From assembly GCA_900110005.1 (NCBI GenBank), contig FOCC01000001.1, positions 114,912 through 178,911 on the forward strand: a stretch of 64,000 bases of DNA, read 5' to 3'. Under the pieces are notes generated by a model. The model was not told the origin of the DNA. It worked only from the letters and a program-made list of their open reading frames with translations, and did no database searches. The position numbers and the translations under genes are program-made. Below, in pieces: positions 1-8,011 of this stretch (position 1 is its first letter; every line of letters starts with the position of its first letter). This stretch comes from Ligilactobacillus sp. WC1T17. Its GTDB lineage: Bacteria; Bacillota; Bacilli; Lactobacillales; Lactobacillaceae.

Positions 1-1
1 A

Positions 2-74
2 TGGGTGGTCAGGGGATCGAACCCTGGACCCACGGATTAAGAGTCCGTTGCTCTGCCAGCTGAGCTAACCACCC
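2..74 (-). tRNA. tRNA-Lys (anticodon CTT)
   Basis: Read on the minus strand this gives a complete cloverleaf. The acceptor arms are GGGTGGT and ACCACCC, the T-arm contains GGTTCGATCC, and the anticodon loop CTCTTAA sits between ACGGA and TCCGT, which puts CTT at positions 34-36. The discriminator base is A. The next base is not C, so CCA does not appear to be encoded. It lies at the window edge, downstream of the vitamin B6 pair and separated from it by a terminator. Confidence 0.95.
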
Positions 75-139
75 ATATGTTACCTAAGCAACATAAGTAA
101 TTATAGCGAATCTCAATTTACTTTGCAAGCTTTTTTTAT

Positions 140-178
140 AAAAAAATATTGCGACTACCACACAATAATCGCAATATC
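140..178 (-). terminator. Terminator of the B6 transport/kinase operon
   Basis: On the minus strand the arms ATATTGCGA and TCGCAATAT enclose a 14-base loop and are followed by a T-rich run. This places transcription stop between the S-component gene and the tRNA. Confidence 0.75.
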
Positions 179-194
179 GAAAAGATTTAGTTGT

Positions 195-752
195 TTATCG
201 CTTCTGCTTTTGAGCCAAATTGAAAATTGATTTAACAAAGAAATACAAAATGGGAGTACAAATTGCTGTTGAGCAGGAGTTGATTGCTGTAGCCGGCAAG
301 CTGAAAAAAGAGGCAACCAGCGCTGTTTTTATTGCCGTTCCAGCCATTAAAGCTTCCACAATCGACGTGGCGTAAGATGTAAAAATCTTCGTAACCCCTG
401 CAGCAATAGACAAGATAACGATATTTCTTTTGCTGTCGTTATACTTGAATGCTTTGAAAAGTCCGGAAATTATCAAAGCGACAACCACGACTTCGAGCAT
501 TGTCAACCAACTGACACTTGCATATCCATTTAAAATATCAAATCCGCCTAAGCCAATCATCCCCGCTAACATGCCATTGCGACAGCCTAAAAAAAGAATC
601 GCAACGGCGGTTAATGTGTTGCCAAAGTGGATAAAAGGTTTTCCGACCAGCGCAGGGACCGGAATCCTTAAAACCCAAATGCCAAGATAAATAATCGCCG
701 CAAATAGACCTGTTAAAATAACAGCTCGCAAGGAATTTTGTTGTTCTCTCAT
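195..752 (-). CDS. ECF transporter substrate-binding (S) component, probably for vitamin B6
   Basis: This 185-residue protein is very hydrophobic, with about six membrane segments and a short charged N-terminus. That is the size and build of the S component of an energy-coupling factor vitamin transporter, which captures the vitamin in the membrane and works with a shared EcfAA'T module encoded elsewhere. It starts 12 bases after the stop of a pyridoxamine-type kinase gene, so the two are very likely co-transcribed. Substrate specificity is inferred from this neighbour only: uptake of pyridoxine/pyridoxal followed by kinase trapping. The S-component call is fairly firm; the vitamin B6 assignment is moderate, since S components diverge widely and other vitamins cannot be excluded. 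Confidence 0.75.
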   Translation of the reverse strand: MREQQNSLRAVILTGLFAAIIYLGIWVLRIPVPALVGKPFIHFGNTLTAVAILFLGCRNGMLAGMIGLGGFDILNGYASVSWLTMLEVVVVALIISGLFKAFKYNDSKRNIVILSIAAGVTKIFTSYATSIVEALMAGTAIKTALVASFFSLPATAINSCSTAICTPILYFFVKSIFNLAQKQKR

Positions 753-764
753 GATGCTTCCCCC

Positions 765-1610
765 TTAAACAAGCTTCAATTTTTGTAATAAAGCAGGAAT
801 TGCTGCCCCGTAGTCTGGTCCCAGCCTTTGATCATGCGGCTGTTTGGTCTTTAAAATCGCAGTTGAGACAAAATCCATCGCTGTTTGCTCAGCAAACGCC
901 AAGTCATGCCCTAAAATCAAAGCGGCAAAAAGCACCGATGCAAAGATATCTCCTGTTCCAAAATAAGTCCCAGCTAATTTTGGTTTATGATCGAGCCAGA
1001 GTCTGCCATTTTGGTCGCAGCAGGCAATTGAAATTTTTTGTGGTTCAATTTCAACGCCAGTCAAAACAACAGTTTCCAGTTCAAATCTATCTTGTATTTT
1101 AGCGGCCAAAGCTAACAGTTCTGCTGCATCTCGTGGAGAAGTAGTCAAAGGCTCACCAAGTAAAAGTTTAGCCTCTGTTAAATTTGGAGTTGCAATGTTT
1201 GCTTTGGCTAACAAGGCCTGCATTTTAGCGACATATTCCATGTCAAAACCACGATACAAGCGGCCATGATCTCCCATAACAGGATCCACTAATAGCCGTG
1301 TTTTCGCATCTGTTACCAGGTTAAGGTCCGTTTGCAAAACATCTAAAGCATTCGCGCCCAAATATCCCAGATAGACTGCCGAAAACTTCAAATCAAGCGT
1401 TTGCCAATGCTGGAGAATGCGAATCATTTCGTCAGCCAAATCTAAATACGTGTTGTTTCCAAAGCCGCCCGTGTGTGTCGACAAAACCGCTGTCGGCAGC
1501 ACAGTAGGCTTAAGATTCACTGCACCAAACAAGGGCAAAGCACAGCTCATTGAAACTTGACCCGCACAAGACAAGTCCTGACTAATTAAAACATCAGCTC
1601 GCATCTGCAA
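765..1610 (-). CDS. pdxY: Pyridoxamine/pyridoxal kinase (PfkB/ribokinase fold)
   Basis: The protein phosphorylates vitamin B6 vitamers on the 5'-hydroxyl using ATP. About 281 residues is the usual length for the PdxK/PdxY family. The C-terminal GTGDIF motif (near residue 218) is the anion-hole and catalytic-Asp signature of the ribokinase superfamily, and the central LLVDPVMGDHGRLY segment is typical of pyridoxal kinases. The first possible start is TTG at 1610, only five bases from an AGGAGG box. The ATG at 1604, eleven bases away, is equally plausible. It is the first gene of a two-gene unit with the S component downstream. Confidence 0.88.
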   Translation of the reverse strand: MQMRADVLISQDLSCAGQVSMSCALPLFGAVNLKPTVLPTAVLSTHTGGFGNNTYLDLADEMIRILQHWQTLDLKFSAVYLGYLGANALDVLQTDLNLVTDAKTRLLVDPVMGDHGRLYRGFDMEYVAKMQALLAKANIATPNLTEAKLLLGEPLTTSPRDAAELLALAAKIQDRFELETVVLTGVEIEPQKISIACCDQNGRLWLDHKPKLAGTYFGTGDIFASVLFAALILGHDLAFAEQTAMDFVSTAILKTKQPHDQRLGPDYGAAIPALLQKLKLV

Positions 1611-1732
1611 ACGACCCTCCTACTTGCAAAAATTCCACTATTATTAACAAGCTCAGAGCTAAGAGCTTGTAAGTATTATACCATGTTAAGCCCCTCTTTT
1701 TCAGTAGTGATTTTCAATTAATCCCTTACATT

Positions 1733-1762
1733 AAAAAAAGACTTGGACAAGCCAAGTCTTTT
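1733..1762 (-). terminator. Terminator of nupC
   Basis: Eleven-base arms (1736-1746 and 1752-1762) around a five-base loop are followed on the minus strand by a run of T. The hairpin sits directly after the nupC stop codon. Confidence 0.9.
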
Positions 1763-1764
1763 AA

Positions 1765-3000
1765 CTACCAAGAAAAAACGCCGACCATCGCTGCTGAAAG
1801 CAAGGATACCAAAATTCCTGATAATAATAGGTATACTACATTTGCTGAAATCAAGTCCGTCTTTTCTTTGGTAACAATCCCTTTAAAGCAGCCAATAATC
1901 ATCCCAATTGTTGAGAAATTGGCAAAGGAGGTCACAAACACGGTTAAAACCGCGCGGTAATGCTCATTGAACGCTTTAGTGGCAATTTTGCCCGTTACTT
2001 TGCCCATGACAACAAATTCATTTGTTACCAATTTTTCACCCATATATTGCGCAAATTGGAAGGCATCATGCACATTTAAGCCCATTAACCATGCAAAGGG
2101 GAACATGACAATCCCTAGCAAATGTTCCAAAGAAAGCCAAGGATGGATTAAACCTAAGCATTTATCCACTAAGGCTGCTAAAGCGACAAAGGCAATGACA
2201 TTAGCTGCAATGATCAAAATCAAACGTCCCGCACCCAAAATGGAATCGCCTAAAAATGAAAAGAAAGGTTCTTTTTTGCCATCAGCTTCCACTAATTCAG
2301 GTTCGCTTTGGGCTGAACTGCCAATCGTAGCAATTACATCTTCTTCTGGTGCAACCTTATTAGGGTTTAACATTGCGGTGACAATCAAAGCATTAATCAC
2401 ATTGACCGGTACCGCAGTCAAAATATATTGGCTTGGCATCATTTGCGTATAAGAGCCGATAATGGAAGCTGTGACACAGCTCATTGACATCATCGCTAAA
2501 GTCAAATCCCGCTTGGCGCTGATTTGTTTTAACTGTAAAGAGGAAACCGCTAAAGCTTCAGTATTACCAAGAAACATCATTTCTACCGCAAAAAAAGATT
2601 CAAATTTAGGCTGGCGGGTAATAAATGACAACCCGCGTCCAATCCATTTAATAATCCACGGCAAAATACCAATGTAAGTCAAAATATCAAATAAGGGCAC
2701 AATCATTAAAATAGGCAGCAAGACACTGACAAAAAAGTCCATTGATTTAACATTGACCATGCTGGGAAGTGCAAAAGCAATCCCTTGATATGACACTTGA
2801 ACCAAAGCATTAAAGCCGGCCGCAGCTGCTTCAACTAGCATCCGTCCAACTGAAAAAGAAGTTAAGAACCAAGCTAAAAAAAGGTTCAAAAACGTCATAA
2901 TTCCAATCGCACGCCAGTCAATAGCTTTGCGATCTTTAGATAAAAGCCATCCTAGAGCTAAGAAAACAATAATTCCAACGACATTAACTGTTAAATACAC
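1765..3000 (-). CDS. nupC: Nucleoside permease, concentrative (CNT/NupC) family
   Basis: This 411-residue membrane protein has the NupC arrangement. Membrane segments at the N-terminus are followed by a core region carrying the FLGNTEAL stretch (near residue 145) and the LMGLNVHDAFQFAQYMG-like segment, both characteristic of concentrative nucleoside transporters. It imports nucleosides using a cation gradient. It is monocistronic: its own promoter (TTGCTA, 17-base spacer, TATACT) lies at 3049-3077 and a strong terminator follows. Which nucleosides it prefers cannot be read from sequence. Confidence 0.92.
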   Translation of the reverse strand: MYLTVNVVGIIVFLALGWLLSKDRKAIDWRAIGIMTFLNLFLAWFLTSFSVGRMLVEAAAAGFNALVQVSYQGIAFALPSMVNVKSMDFFVSVLLPILMIVPLFDILTYIGILPWIIKWIGRGLSFITRQPKFESFFAVEMMFLGNTEALAVSSLQLKQISAKRDLTLAMMSMSCVTASIIGSYTQMMPSQYILTAVPVNVINALIVTAMLNPNKVAPEEDVIATIGSSAQSEPELVEADGKKEPFFSFLGDSILGAGRLILIIAANVIAFVALAALVDKCLGLIHPWLSLEHLLGIVMFPFAWLMGLNVHDAFQFAQYMGEKLVTNEFVVMGKVTGKIATKAFNEHYRAVLTVFVTSFANFSTIGMIIGCFKGIVTKEKTDLISANVVYLLLSGILVSLLSAAMVGVFSW

Positions 3001-3048
3001 AACAGTGGTCTCCTTTCGTGTCTGCTTTCAACAGGCTAAACTTTTGAT

Positions 3049-3077
3049 AGTATATCTAAAAAAAGCTATCTTAGCAA
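3049..3077 (-). promoter_or_regulatory. Promoter of nupC
   Basis: On the minus strand TTGCTA (3072-3077) and TATACT (3049-3054) are separated by 17 bases, about 50 bases before the nupC start codon. Confidence 0.65.
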
Positions 3078-3232
3078 AAAATAAAAGGTTTTAAAAATGC
3101 GTTTATTCATCAACTAGTGTCGATTTAAAGTGCTATTAACTTTTAATTTTCGCAATAAAACGAACATTATCCTTTAGCTTGCCGGCTTAAGCGGGAATAA
3201 ATACGAAAATTGCCAAAAAGTTATTTTTATTC

Positions 3233-3272
3233 TTGTAAGCGCTTGCTTTTTTTAAACTGAAAGTGTTATACT
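3233..3272 (+). promoter_or_regulatory. Promoter with overlapping cre site for the structured RNA
   Basis: TATACT at 3267-3272 is preceded at 18 bases by TTGCTT (3243-3248). The 15 bases at 3233-3247 fit the relaxed cre consensus WTGNAANCGNWNNCW at every fixed position and overlap the -35 hexamer. If functional, CcpA bound here would block the promoter during growth on preferred sugars. Confidence 0.55.
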
Positions 3273-3278
3273 AAAGGT

Positions 3279-3588
3279 GTCAAAGGGGTTGAGAAATCCT
3301 AGCATGGAACGTGATTCCAAAAGCAAGACGGCTTTAAATGATACGAGTTGCGCTTGCGCTAGTAGTGAAACGACTATTCCTAAGCACAGCAAGATAGGGA
3401 TAGCTTGAAGGTTAATTTTTTTAGAGGATTGTGGACTCCTTTCAATTACTATATCCAATTAATTCAGTTGGGGTATTGCCCATAATGTAAAAGAAGATCG
3501 TGAAAATAATTACCGTGGTAATGTAAGACCAGCTGCATTAATTGTTTTTCAAGGCGAAGCTAGGATTGTACTCCTAGCTTCGTTTTTT
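3279..3588 (+). ncRNA. Unclassified structured RNA (about 310 nt), possible leader of the thioesterase gene
   Basis: The segment starts at a good promoter and ends at a strong intrinsic terminator (CGAAGCTAGGA/TCCTAGCTTCG, loop TTGTAC, then six T). Between them are several local hairpins: GGAA/TTCC near 3307-3319, CTATTCCTA/TAGGGATAG near 3368-3400, an AGGA/TCCT stem nested in TGAA/TTCA, and TTACC/GGTAA near 3510. A nine-base pairing between 3295-3303 and 3559-3567 would either close the molecule or compete with the terminator arm. I find no hallmark of tmRNA, RNase P, 6S, SRP RNA, T-box or the common riboswitches. A 34-codon frame starting at the ATG near 3304 is open, but its ribosome binding site is poorly spaced. 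Confidence 0.5.
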
Positions 3589-3603
3589 ATTTACTAAAAA
3601 CAT

Positions 3604-3612
3604 GCTACAATA
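3604..3612 (+). promoter_or_regulatory. Extended -10 element before the thioesterase gene
   Basis: TGCTACAAT between the RNA terminator and the AGAGGG ribosome site suggests the thioesterase gene also has a promoter of its own. The -35 region is only a T-rich tract, so this is tentative. Confidence 0.4.
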
Positions 3613-3633
3613 GCCTTTGAAAAGAGGGATAAT

Positions 3634-4116
3634 TTGATAACATGCCAACAAACCAAAACTATTAGTGAACACCGTGTCATTAATGGTGACTTAAATGAAC
3701 ATGAAACCTTTTATGGCGGGCGGCTTTTAGCAATCTTAGACGGAGTCGCATCTATTCCCGCCACGAAACTGGCCCGGTGCCAAGTTGTCACGGCTAGTGT
3801 CGACCGCGTCAATTTTTTACAACCCTTTGCCTTAAACGATGCTTTAAAAATCGAATGCTATGTTTCTGGAGTGGGCAACCGGTCAATCGAGGTCTTTGCC
3901 AAAGTCATTGGCGAACATTTGCTGACTGGCCAACGTTTCTTAGGGGCAACCGCCTTTTTGACCTTTGTCGTCTTAGACCATGAGCGAATCTTACCAGCTG
4001 TTACTCCGCAAACCGCCGAAGAAAAGGCCGTTTGTCAAGGTTTTGCTCAGCGTCGCCTGCAAAATAAACAAAAACTTGAACTTCAAAAAGAACTGTTAAC
4101 ACAGTTAGATATCTAA
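3634..4116 (+). CDS. Hotdog-fold acyl-CoA thioesterase
   Basis: The 160-residue protein resembles the YkhA/acyl-CoA hydrolase branch of the hotdog fold. It has N-NEHETFYGG-LL-LDGVA near residue 25, where the Asn and Asp are the usual active-site residues, and a second conserved patch TASVDRVNFL near residue 55. It hydrolyses acyl-CoA thioesters in the cytoplasm. The start is TTG at 3634 behind AGAGGG; no better in-frame start precedes it. It lies 45 bases downstream of a conditional-looking terminator, so it may be controlled by the preceding RNA. The physiological acyl chain is unknown. Confidence 0.85.
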   Translation: MITCQQTKTISEHRVINGDLNEHETFYGGRLLAILDGVASIPATKLARCQVVTASVDRVNFLQPFALNDALKIECYVSGVGNRSIEVFAKVIGEHLLTGQRFLGATAFLTFVVLDHERILPAVTPQTAEEKAVCQGFAQRRLQNKQKLELQKELLTQLDI

Positions 4117-4150
4117 AAAAATAACCGAGCCTAAGCTCGGTTATTTTTTA
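4115..4150. terminator. Bidirectional terminator between convergent genes
   Basis: The hairpin ATAACCGAGC/GCTCGGTTAT with a CTAA loop has A-runs on one side and T-runs on the other, so it can serve both the thioesterase gene (plus) and the 40-codon gene (minus). The stop codon of the latter lies inside the T-run. Confidence 0.85.
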
Positions 4151-4270
4151 TTTAGCATCTTTTTGGGCGACTTTCATCAATAAGCGGATAGCATCTTCAT
4201 AAGAACAGTTCTGTTCTTTCATCACATGTTGAATTAAATCATTAGTTGATGTCTTAGCCGAAATTGTCAT
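4148..4270 (-). CDS. Small conserved-looking 40-residue protein of unknown function
   Basis: A complete 40-codon frame starts at ATG 4268-4270 behind an AAGGGG box eight bases upstream. It ends inside the bidirectional terminator, which fits a real gene boundary. The product is hydrophilic and predicted helical. It begins MTISAKTSTN and has an EDAIRLLMKVAQ helix near the C-terminus. There is no signal peptide or membrane segment. A possible TATGAT -10 lies about 20 bases before the ribosome site. I do not recognise a family. Support is the ribosome site, the terminator and the clean frame. Confidence 0.55.
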   Translation of the reverse strand: MTISAKTSTNDLIQHVMKEQNCSYEDAIRLLMKVAQKDAK

Positions 4271-4467
4271 AAAAAATTGCCCCTTCCCTATATAACGATC
4301 ATATCCGAAATACGAACTTATGTTCCAATATTTCTATCACTTTTATATTTTAGCGCGTCATCTATAAAAATAAAAGCCCTAATTTTGCATACTTTTTATG
4401 CATATAACACCAATTGCCTTAGCCAAAGGTTTGAGAGCAATTAAAAAATTTTTTACCTAAAAAAATA

Positions 4468-4500
4468 TACAAAAATCGCACCGGACGTCTCCGATGCGAT
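4468..4500 (-). terminator. Terminator of pflBA
   Basis: Minus-strand arms ATCGCATCGGA and TCCGGTGCGAT enclose GACG and are followed by a T-run, just past the pflA stop. Confidence 0.85.
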
Positions 4501-4507
4501 CATTTTT

Positions 4508-5332
4508 TTAGTTAGTTTTCATGCCTGGTTTCCAGGTTAAATATCCTTGATAATCAGCGCAATGCAACAGTTTTTCAGCATTTGCGACCCGCTCCGGTGT
4601 TGGCGGTTCAACCCCTTCCAAGCGGTAAGGAATTCCCATTTCACGATATTTGTGAACCCCCATTGTGTGGTATGGAAGTACCTCAAATTTCATGACATTT
4701 GTCAAATGTGTTTTGACAAAATCACCTAATTCCGTCAAGTAATTGTCAAAATCAGTCTGAGTCGGAATTAAAACATGCCGAATCCAAACTGGTTTTCCAA
4801 TATCAGACAAATACTGACACAAGTCTAAAATATTGTCGTTGCTAAAACCGGTTAGCTTCTTATGCTCAATCGAATTGATATGCTTAATATCAACCAGCAA
4901 AATATCAGTTACTTCAAGCAATTTGTTGAATAAACTAAACCATGGTTCTTGGCGGGTAAAAGGCTGCCCGCAAGTATCCAGGCAAGTACTGATGCCTAAT
5001 TTCTTGCATTTGGTAAATAAATCAAGTGCAAATTCTGGCTGCAGGAGAATTTCGCCTCCGGATAGCGTAATCCCGCCTTGCTCACCCCAAAAGGCTTTAT
5101 AAGGCAAAGCCTGTTTCAAAACTTCATCAGCAGTCATCTTCGTGCCAACATTCTTCTTCCAAGTGTCTGGATTATGACAGAACTTGCAACGCATATTGCA
5201 CCCTTGCATAAAGACGACGAATCTAATGCCGGGGCCATCAACGGCACCAAATGTTTCAATTGAGTGCACATAGCCCAAAACCTCGCCTTTTTCATTGGTT
5301 GGTACTGGTTTTAAATAGGTATTTTCCATCAT
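4508..5332 (-). CDS. pflA: Pyruvate formate-lyase activating enzyme (radical SAM)
   Basis: The enzyme uses a 4Fe-4S cluster and S-adenosylmethionine to install the glycyl radical on pyruvate formate-lyase. The radical-SAM cysteine motif CNMRCKFC (CxxxCxxC) is near residue 45, and TLSGGE near residue 90 is the SAM-binding GGE motif. Two ATG codons open the frame (5332 and 5329). The second is better spaced from the GGGAG box, giving 273 residues. It lies directly downstream of pflB in the same direction with a short gap and shares the terminator, so the pair is one operon. Confidence 0.96.
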   Translation of the reverse strand: MMENTYLKPVPTNEKGEVLGYVHSIETFGAVDGPGIRFVVFMQGCNMRCKFCHNPDTWKKNVGTKMTADEVLKQALPYKAFWGEQGGITLSGGEILLQPEFALDLFTKCKKLGISTCLDTCGQPFTRQEPWFSLFNKLLEVTDILLVDIKHINSIEHKKLTGFSNDNILDLCQYLSDIGKPVWIRHVLIPTQTDFDNYLTELGDFVKTHLTNVMKFEVLPYHTMGVHKYREMGIPYRLEGVEPPTPERVANAEKLLHCADYQGYLTWKPGMKTN

Positions 5333-5371
5333 CGTCTCCCGCCGCCTTTACTAACAAAATCTAATTACTTT

Positions 5372-7636
5372 TTACATACGTTCATGGAAAGTTCTTGAGA
5401 TAACGTCATCTTGTTGTTCCTTAGTCAAATCTGCGAAGTATACGCAGTAGCCGGAAACACGAATCGTCAAAGTTGGGTACTTTTCAGGATGCTTTTGAGC
5501 ATCAAGTAATGTATCACGGTTGAAGACGTTAATGTTCAAGTGGTGACCTTTATTCTTCATATAGCCGCTTATCATGTGAACAAGCGTATTTTCACTGGTT
5601 ACTTCATCATGTCCCAAAGTCGTTGGTGTTACCGCAAAGGTATTAGAAATACCATCAGTAGCATACTTATAAGGAATCTTGGCAACAGAAAGAAGTGAAG
5701 CTAAAGCACCATTTTCTTCAGCACCGTATGCTGGGTTAGCACCTGGTGAGAATGGTTGGCCCTTTTGACGACCATTTGGTGTTGTACCTGTATTCTTACC
5801 ATAAACAACATTTGAAGTAATGGTCAAAACAGATGTGGAAAGCTTGGATCCTCTGTAGAGGTGGTGCTTATTCATTTTGGTGTAGAGTTGTTTTACCAAC
5901 CAAACAGCAATTTCATCAGCACGGTCATCATTGTTGCCGTAACGTGGGAAGTCGTTGTCAGCTTTGAAATCTACGGCCAAGCCGTTTTCATCGCGGATAA
6001 CCTTAACATGGCCATACTTGATAGCTGAAATAGAATCAGCAGCAACGGATAAACCTGAAATGCCTGTTGCAAAAGTACGGTTGAGCATGGTGTTCTTAAG
6101 GGCAAGCTGGGCTGATTCATAGTAGTACTTGTCATGCATGTAATGGATAGCATTCAAAGCGTTGACATAAACATCAGCTACCCATTCCAACATGTCATCG
6201 AATTTCTTCATAAATTCATCGTAGTCAATGTATTCTGAAGTAATTGGTGCATAAGCTGGGCCGCATTGCAGCTTCGTCATTTCATCAACACCACCGTTGA
6301 TAGCATACAAAACCGTCTTGGCTAAGTTAGCACGAGCACCGAAGAATTGTACCCCGTCAGCAATCGGCTGTGCAGATACACAGCAGGCAATGCCATAGTA
6401 ATCTGTGCCCCATGTCTTCATCATTAATTCGTCATTTTCATATTGAATAGTTGAACTCTTGATAGAAACACTGGCAGCATAGGTCTTGAATGATTCTGGC
6501 AAGTTGTCAGACCAAAGCACAGTGATATTTGGTTCTGGAGCAGCCCCCATGTTGTGCAAAGTATTCAAGAAACGATATGAAGTCTTTGTCACGTGGTGAC
6601 GGCCATCCATACCCATACCAGCTAAGGAAAGTGTAGCCCAAATTGGGTTACCGGAGAATAAAGAGTTGTATTCTGGTGTCCGGATGAAGGTTACCATGCG
6701 AAGTTTCATTGTGAATTGGTCGATTAATTCTTGAGCTTCTTTTTCAGTCAAGATACCACGTTCCAAGTCACGTTCAACATAAATATCAATGAAGCTGTCA
6801 ATCCGGCCAATGGACATTGCAGCCCCGTTTTGTTGCTTAATAGCTGCTAAATAACCAAAGTAGAGCCATTGAATAGCTTCTTGAGCATTAGTTGCAGGAT
6901 AAGAAATATCATAGCCGTATGAAGCAGCCATCTTCTTCATATCCTTCAAAGCACGAATTTGGTCGGAAATTTCTTCACGGGTGCGGATAACTTCATCAGT
7001 CATTTCTCCATCACCGCAGTTCTTGAAGTCTGCTTGCTTGGCTGCAATCAAACGGTCAATCCCATAAAGAGCAATACGTGGGAAGTCAGCCACAATCCGG
7101 CCACGACCATAAGCATCTGGCAAACCGGTAATAATCTTGTTGTGGCGTGCCCGGCGAATTTCATCAGTATAAACATCAAAGACACCTTGGTTGTGGGTCT
7201 TGTGAAGTTCAGTAAAGATTCGTTCTGTTTCAGGATCAAGCTTAAAGCCATTAGATTCCAAAGCATCCTTAGCCATGCGGATACCACCATATGGCATCAA
7301 AGCTTTCTTCAATGGCTTGTCAGTTTGTAAACCGACGATTTTTTCTAAGTCTTTGTCTAAGTAGCCAGGAGCATGTGAAGTAATTGTTGATACAACCTTT
7401 GTATCAGCATCCAAAACGCCACCAGCTTCACGTTCTTTGAGCTTCAAGTCCACAAGCTTGTCGTTCAATTTCGTTGTTGCTTCGGTAGGTCCTTCCAAGA
7501 AAGAAGCATCACCGTCGTAAGGAGTAAAGTTTTGTTGGATAAAATCGCGAACGTCAATTTCTTCTTGCCATTCGCCGCCCTTAAAGCCGTCCCAAGCTGT
7601 TGTCACAGCTTCTTTAACACTATCTGTCTGAAGCAT
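5372..7636 (-). CDS. pflB: Formate C-acetyltransferase (pyruvate formate-lyase)
   Basis: The enzyme converts pyruvate and CoA to acetyl-CoA and formate under anoxic conditions. The 754-residue length is normal. The two catalytic cysteines are in GIACCVS (near residue 413). The glycyl-radical loop RVSGYCVYF is at residues 726-734 with the radical Gly at 729; the residue after Tyr is Cys, where Ala is common in well-known enzymes. The start ATG at 7636 follows AGGGAGG. Two cre-type sites lie upstream, consistent with catabolite control. Confidence 0.97.
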   Translation of the reverse strand: MLQTDSVKEAVTTAWDGFKGGEWQEEIDVRDFIQQNFTPYDGDASFLEGPTEATTKLNDKLVDLKLKEREAGGVLDADTKVVSTITSHAPGYLDKDLEKIVGLQTDKPLKKALMPYGGIRMAKDALESNGFKLDPETERIFTELHKTHNQGVFDVYTDEIRRARHNKIITGLPDAYGRGRIVADFPRIALYGIDRLIAAKQADFKNCGDGEMTDEVIRTREEISDQIRALKDMKKMAASYGYDISYPATNAQEAIQWLYFGYLAAIKQQNGAAMSIGRIDSFIDIYVERDLERGILTEKEAQELIDQFTMKLRMVTFIRTPEYNSLFSGNPIWATLSLAGMGMDGRHHVTKTSYRFLNTLHNMGAAPEPNITVLWSDNLPESFKTYAASVSIKSSTIQYENDELMMKTWGTDYYGIACCVSAQPIADGVQFFGARANLAKTVLYAINGGVDEMTKLQCGPAYAPITSEYIDYDEFMKKFDDMLEWVADVYVNALNAIHYMHDKYYYESAQLALKNTMLNRTFATGISGLSVAADSISAIKYGHVKVIRDENGLAVDFKADNDFPRYGNNDDRADEIAVWLVKQLYTKMNKHHLYRGSKLSTSVLTITSNVVYGKNTGTTPNGRQKGQPFSPGANPAYGAEENGALASLLSVAKIPYKYATDGISNTFAVTPTTLGHDEVTSENTLVHMISGYMKNKGHHLNINVFNRDTLLDAQKHPEKYPTLTIRVSGYCVYFADLTKEQQDDVISRTFHERM

Positions 7637-7696
7637 ATTTAAATTCCTCCCTAGATGTTAAATCTTTATTGAATTGACTAAAACAACGTTATAACG

Positions 7697-7742
7697 TTTT
7701 AGCGCTTACATTGCTTTCGTTTAAACAATGTTATCGCTTTCA
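7697..7742 (-). promoter_or_regulatory. Two cre-type sites upstream of pflB
   Basis: Read on the minus strand, TGAAAGCGATAACA (7729-7742) fits the cre consensus fully, and TGTAAGCGCTAAAA (7697-7710) fits it except at the end. They flank the region 60-105 bases before the pflB start and predict CcpA control. The rest of the 375-base gap is AT-rich, and I see no further element apart from the terminator of the next operon. Confidence 0.65.
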
Positions 7743-7976
7743 TGAATATAATATAAAAAATTTGCGTTAAATACAAGTACTTTGCCTATTTTTTTCCAAA
7801 CTTTAGGCAAATATTAATTTTCATTACTAGAACAACAATCATCCCCAGTTAAGGATGCCTTTATCTTATTACATTTATAAAAATTAATCTACAATCAAGT
7901 CTCAGCTTTAGCAATCTTTTTATAAAATATACAAATTCTTATGAAAAAACGCATTTTTATAAAAATTTAATCCAAA

Positions 7977-8005
7977 CAAAAAACGTATGGTTGGCACCAT
8001 ACGTT
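7977..8005 (-). terminator. Terminator of the MacAB-like operon
   Basis: Minus-strand arms AACGTATGGT and ACCATACGTT with a four-base loop are followed by TTTTTTG, directly after the permease stop. Confidence 0.85.
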
Positions 8006-8011
8006 CAGCTT

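Noticed and set aside
3252..3458. 68-codon minus-strand frame
   Set aside because: It lies antisense to the structured RNA and crosses its promoter, and has no ribosome site.
3279..3588. tmRNA, RNase P RNA, 6S RNA or SRP RNA
   Set aside because: No tag-peptide frame ending in ALAA, no tRNA-like ends, no GAGGAAAGTCC or CR-V core, no GGAAGCAGC-type SRP loop and no single long bulged hairpin.
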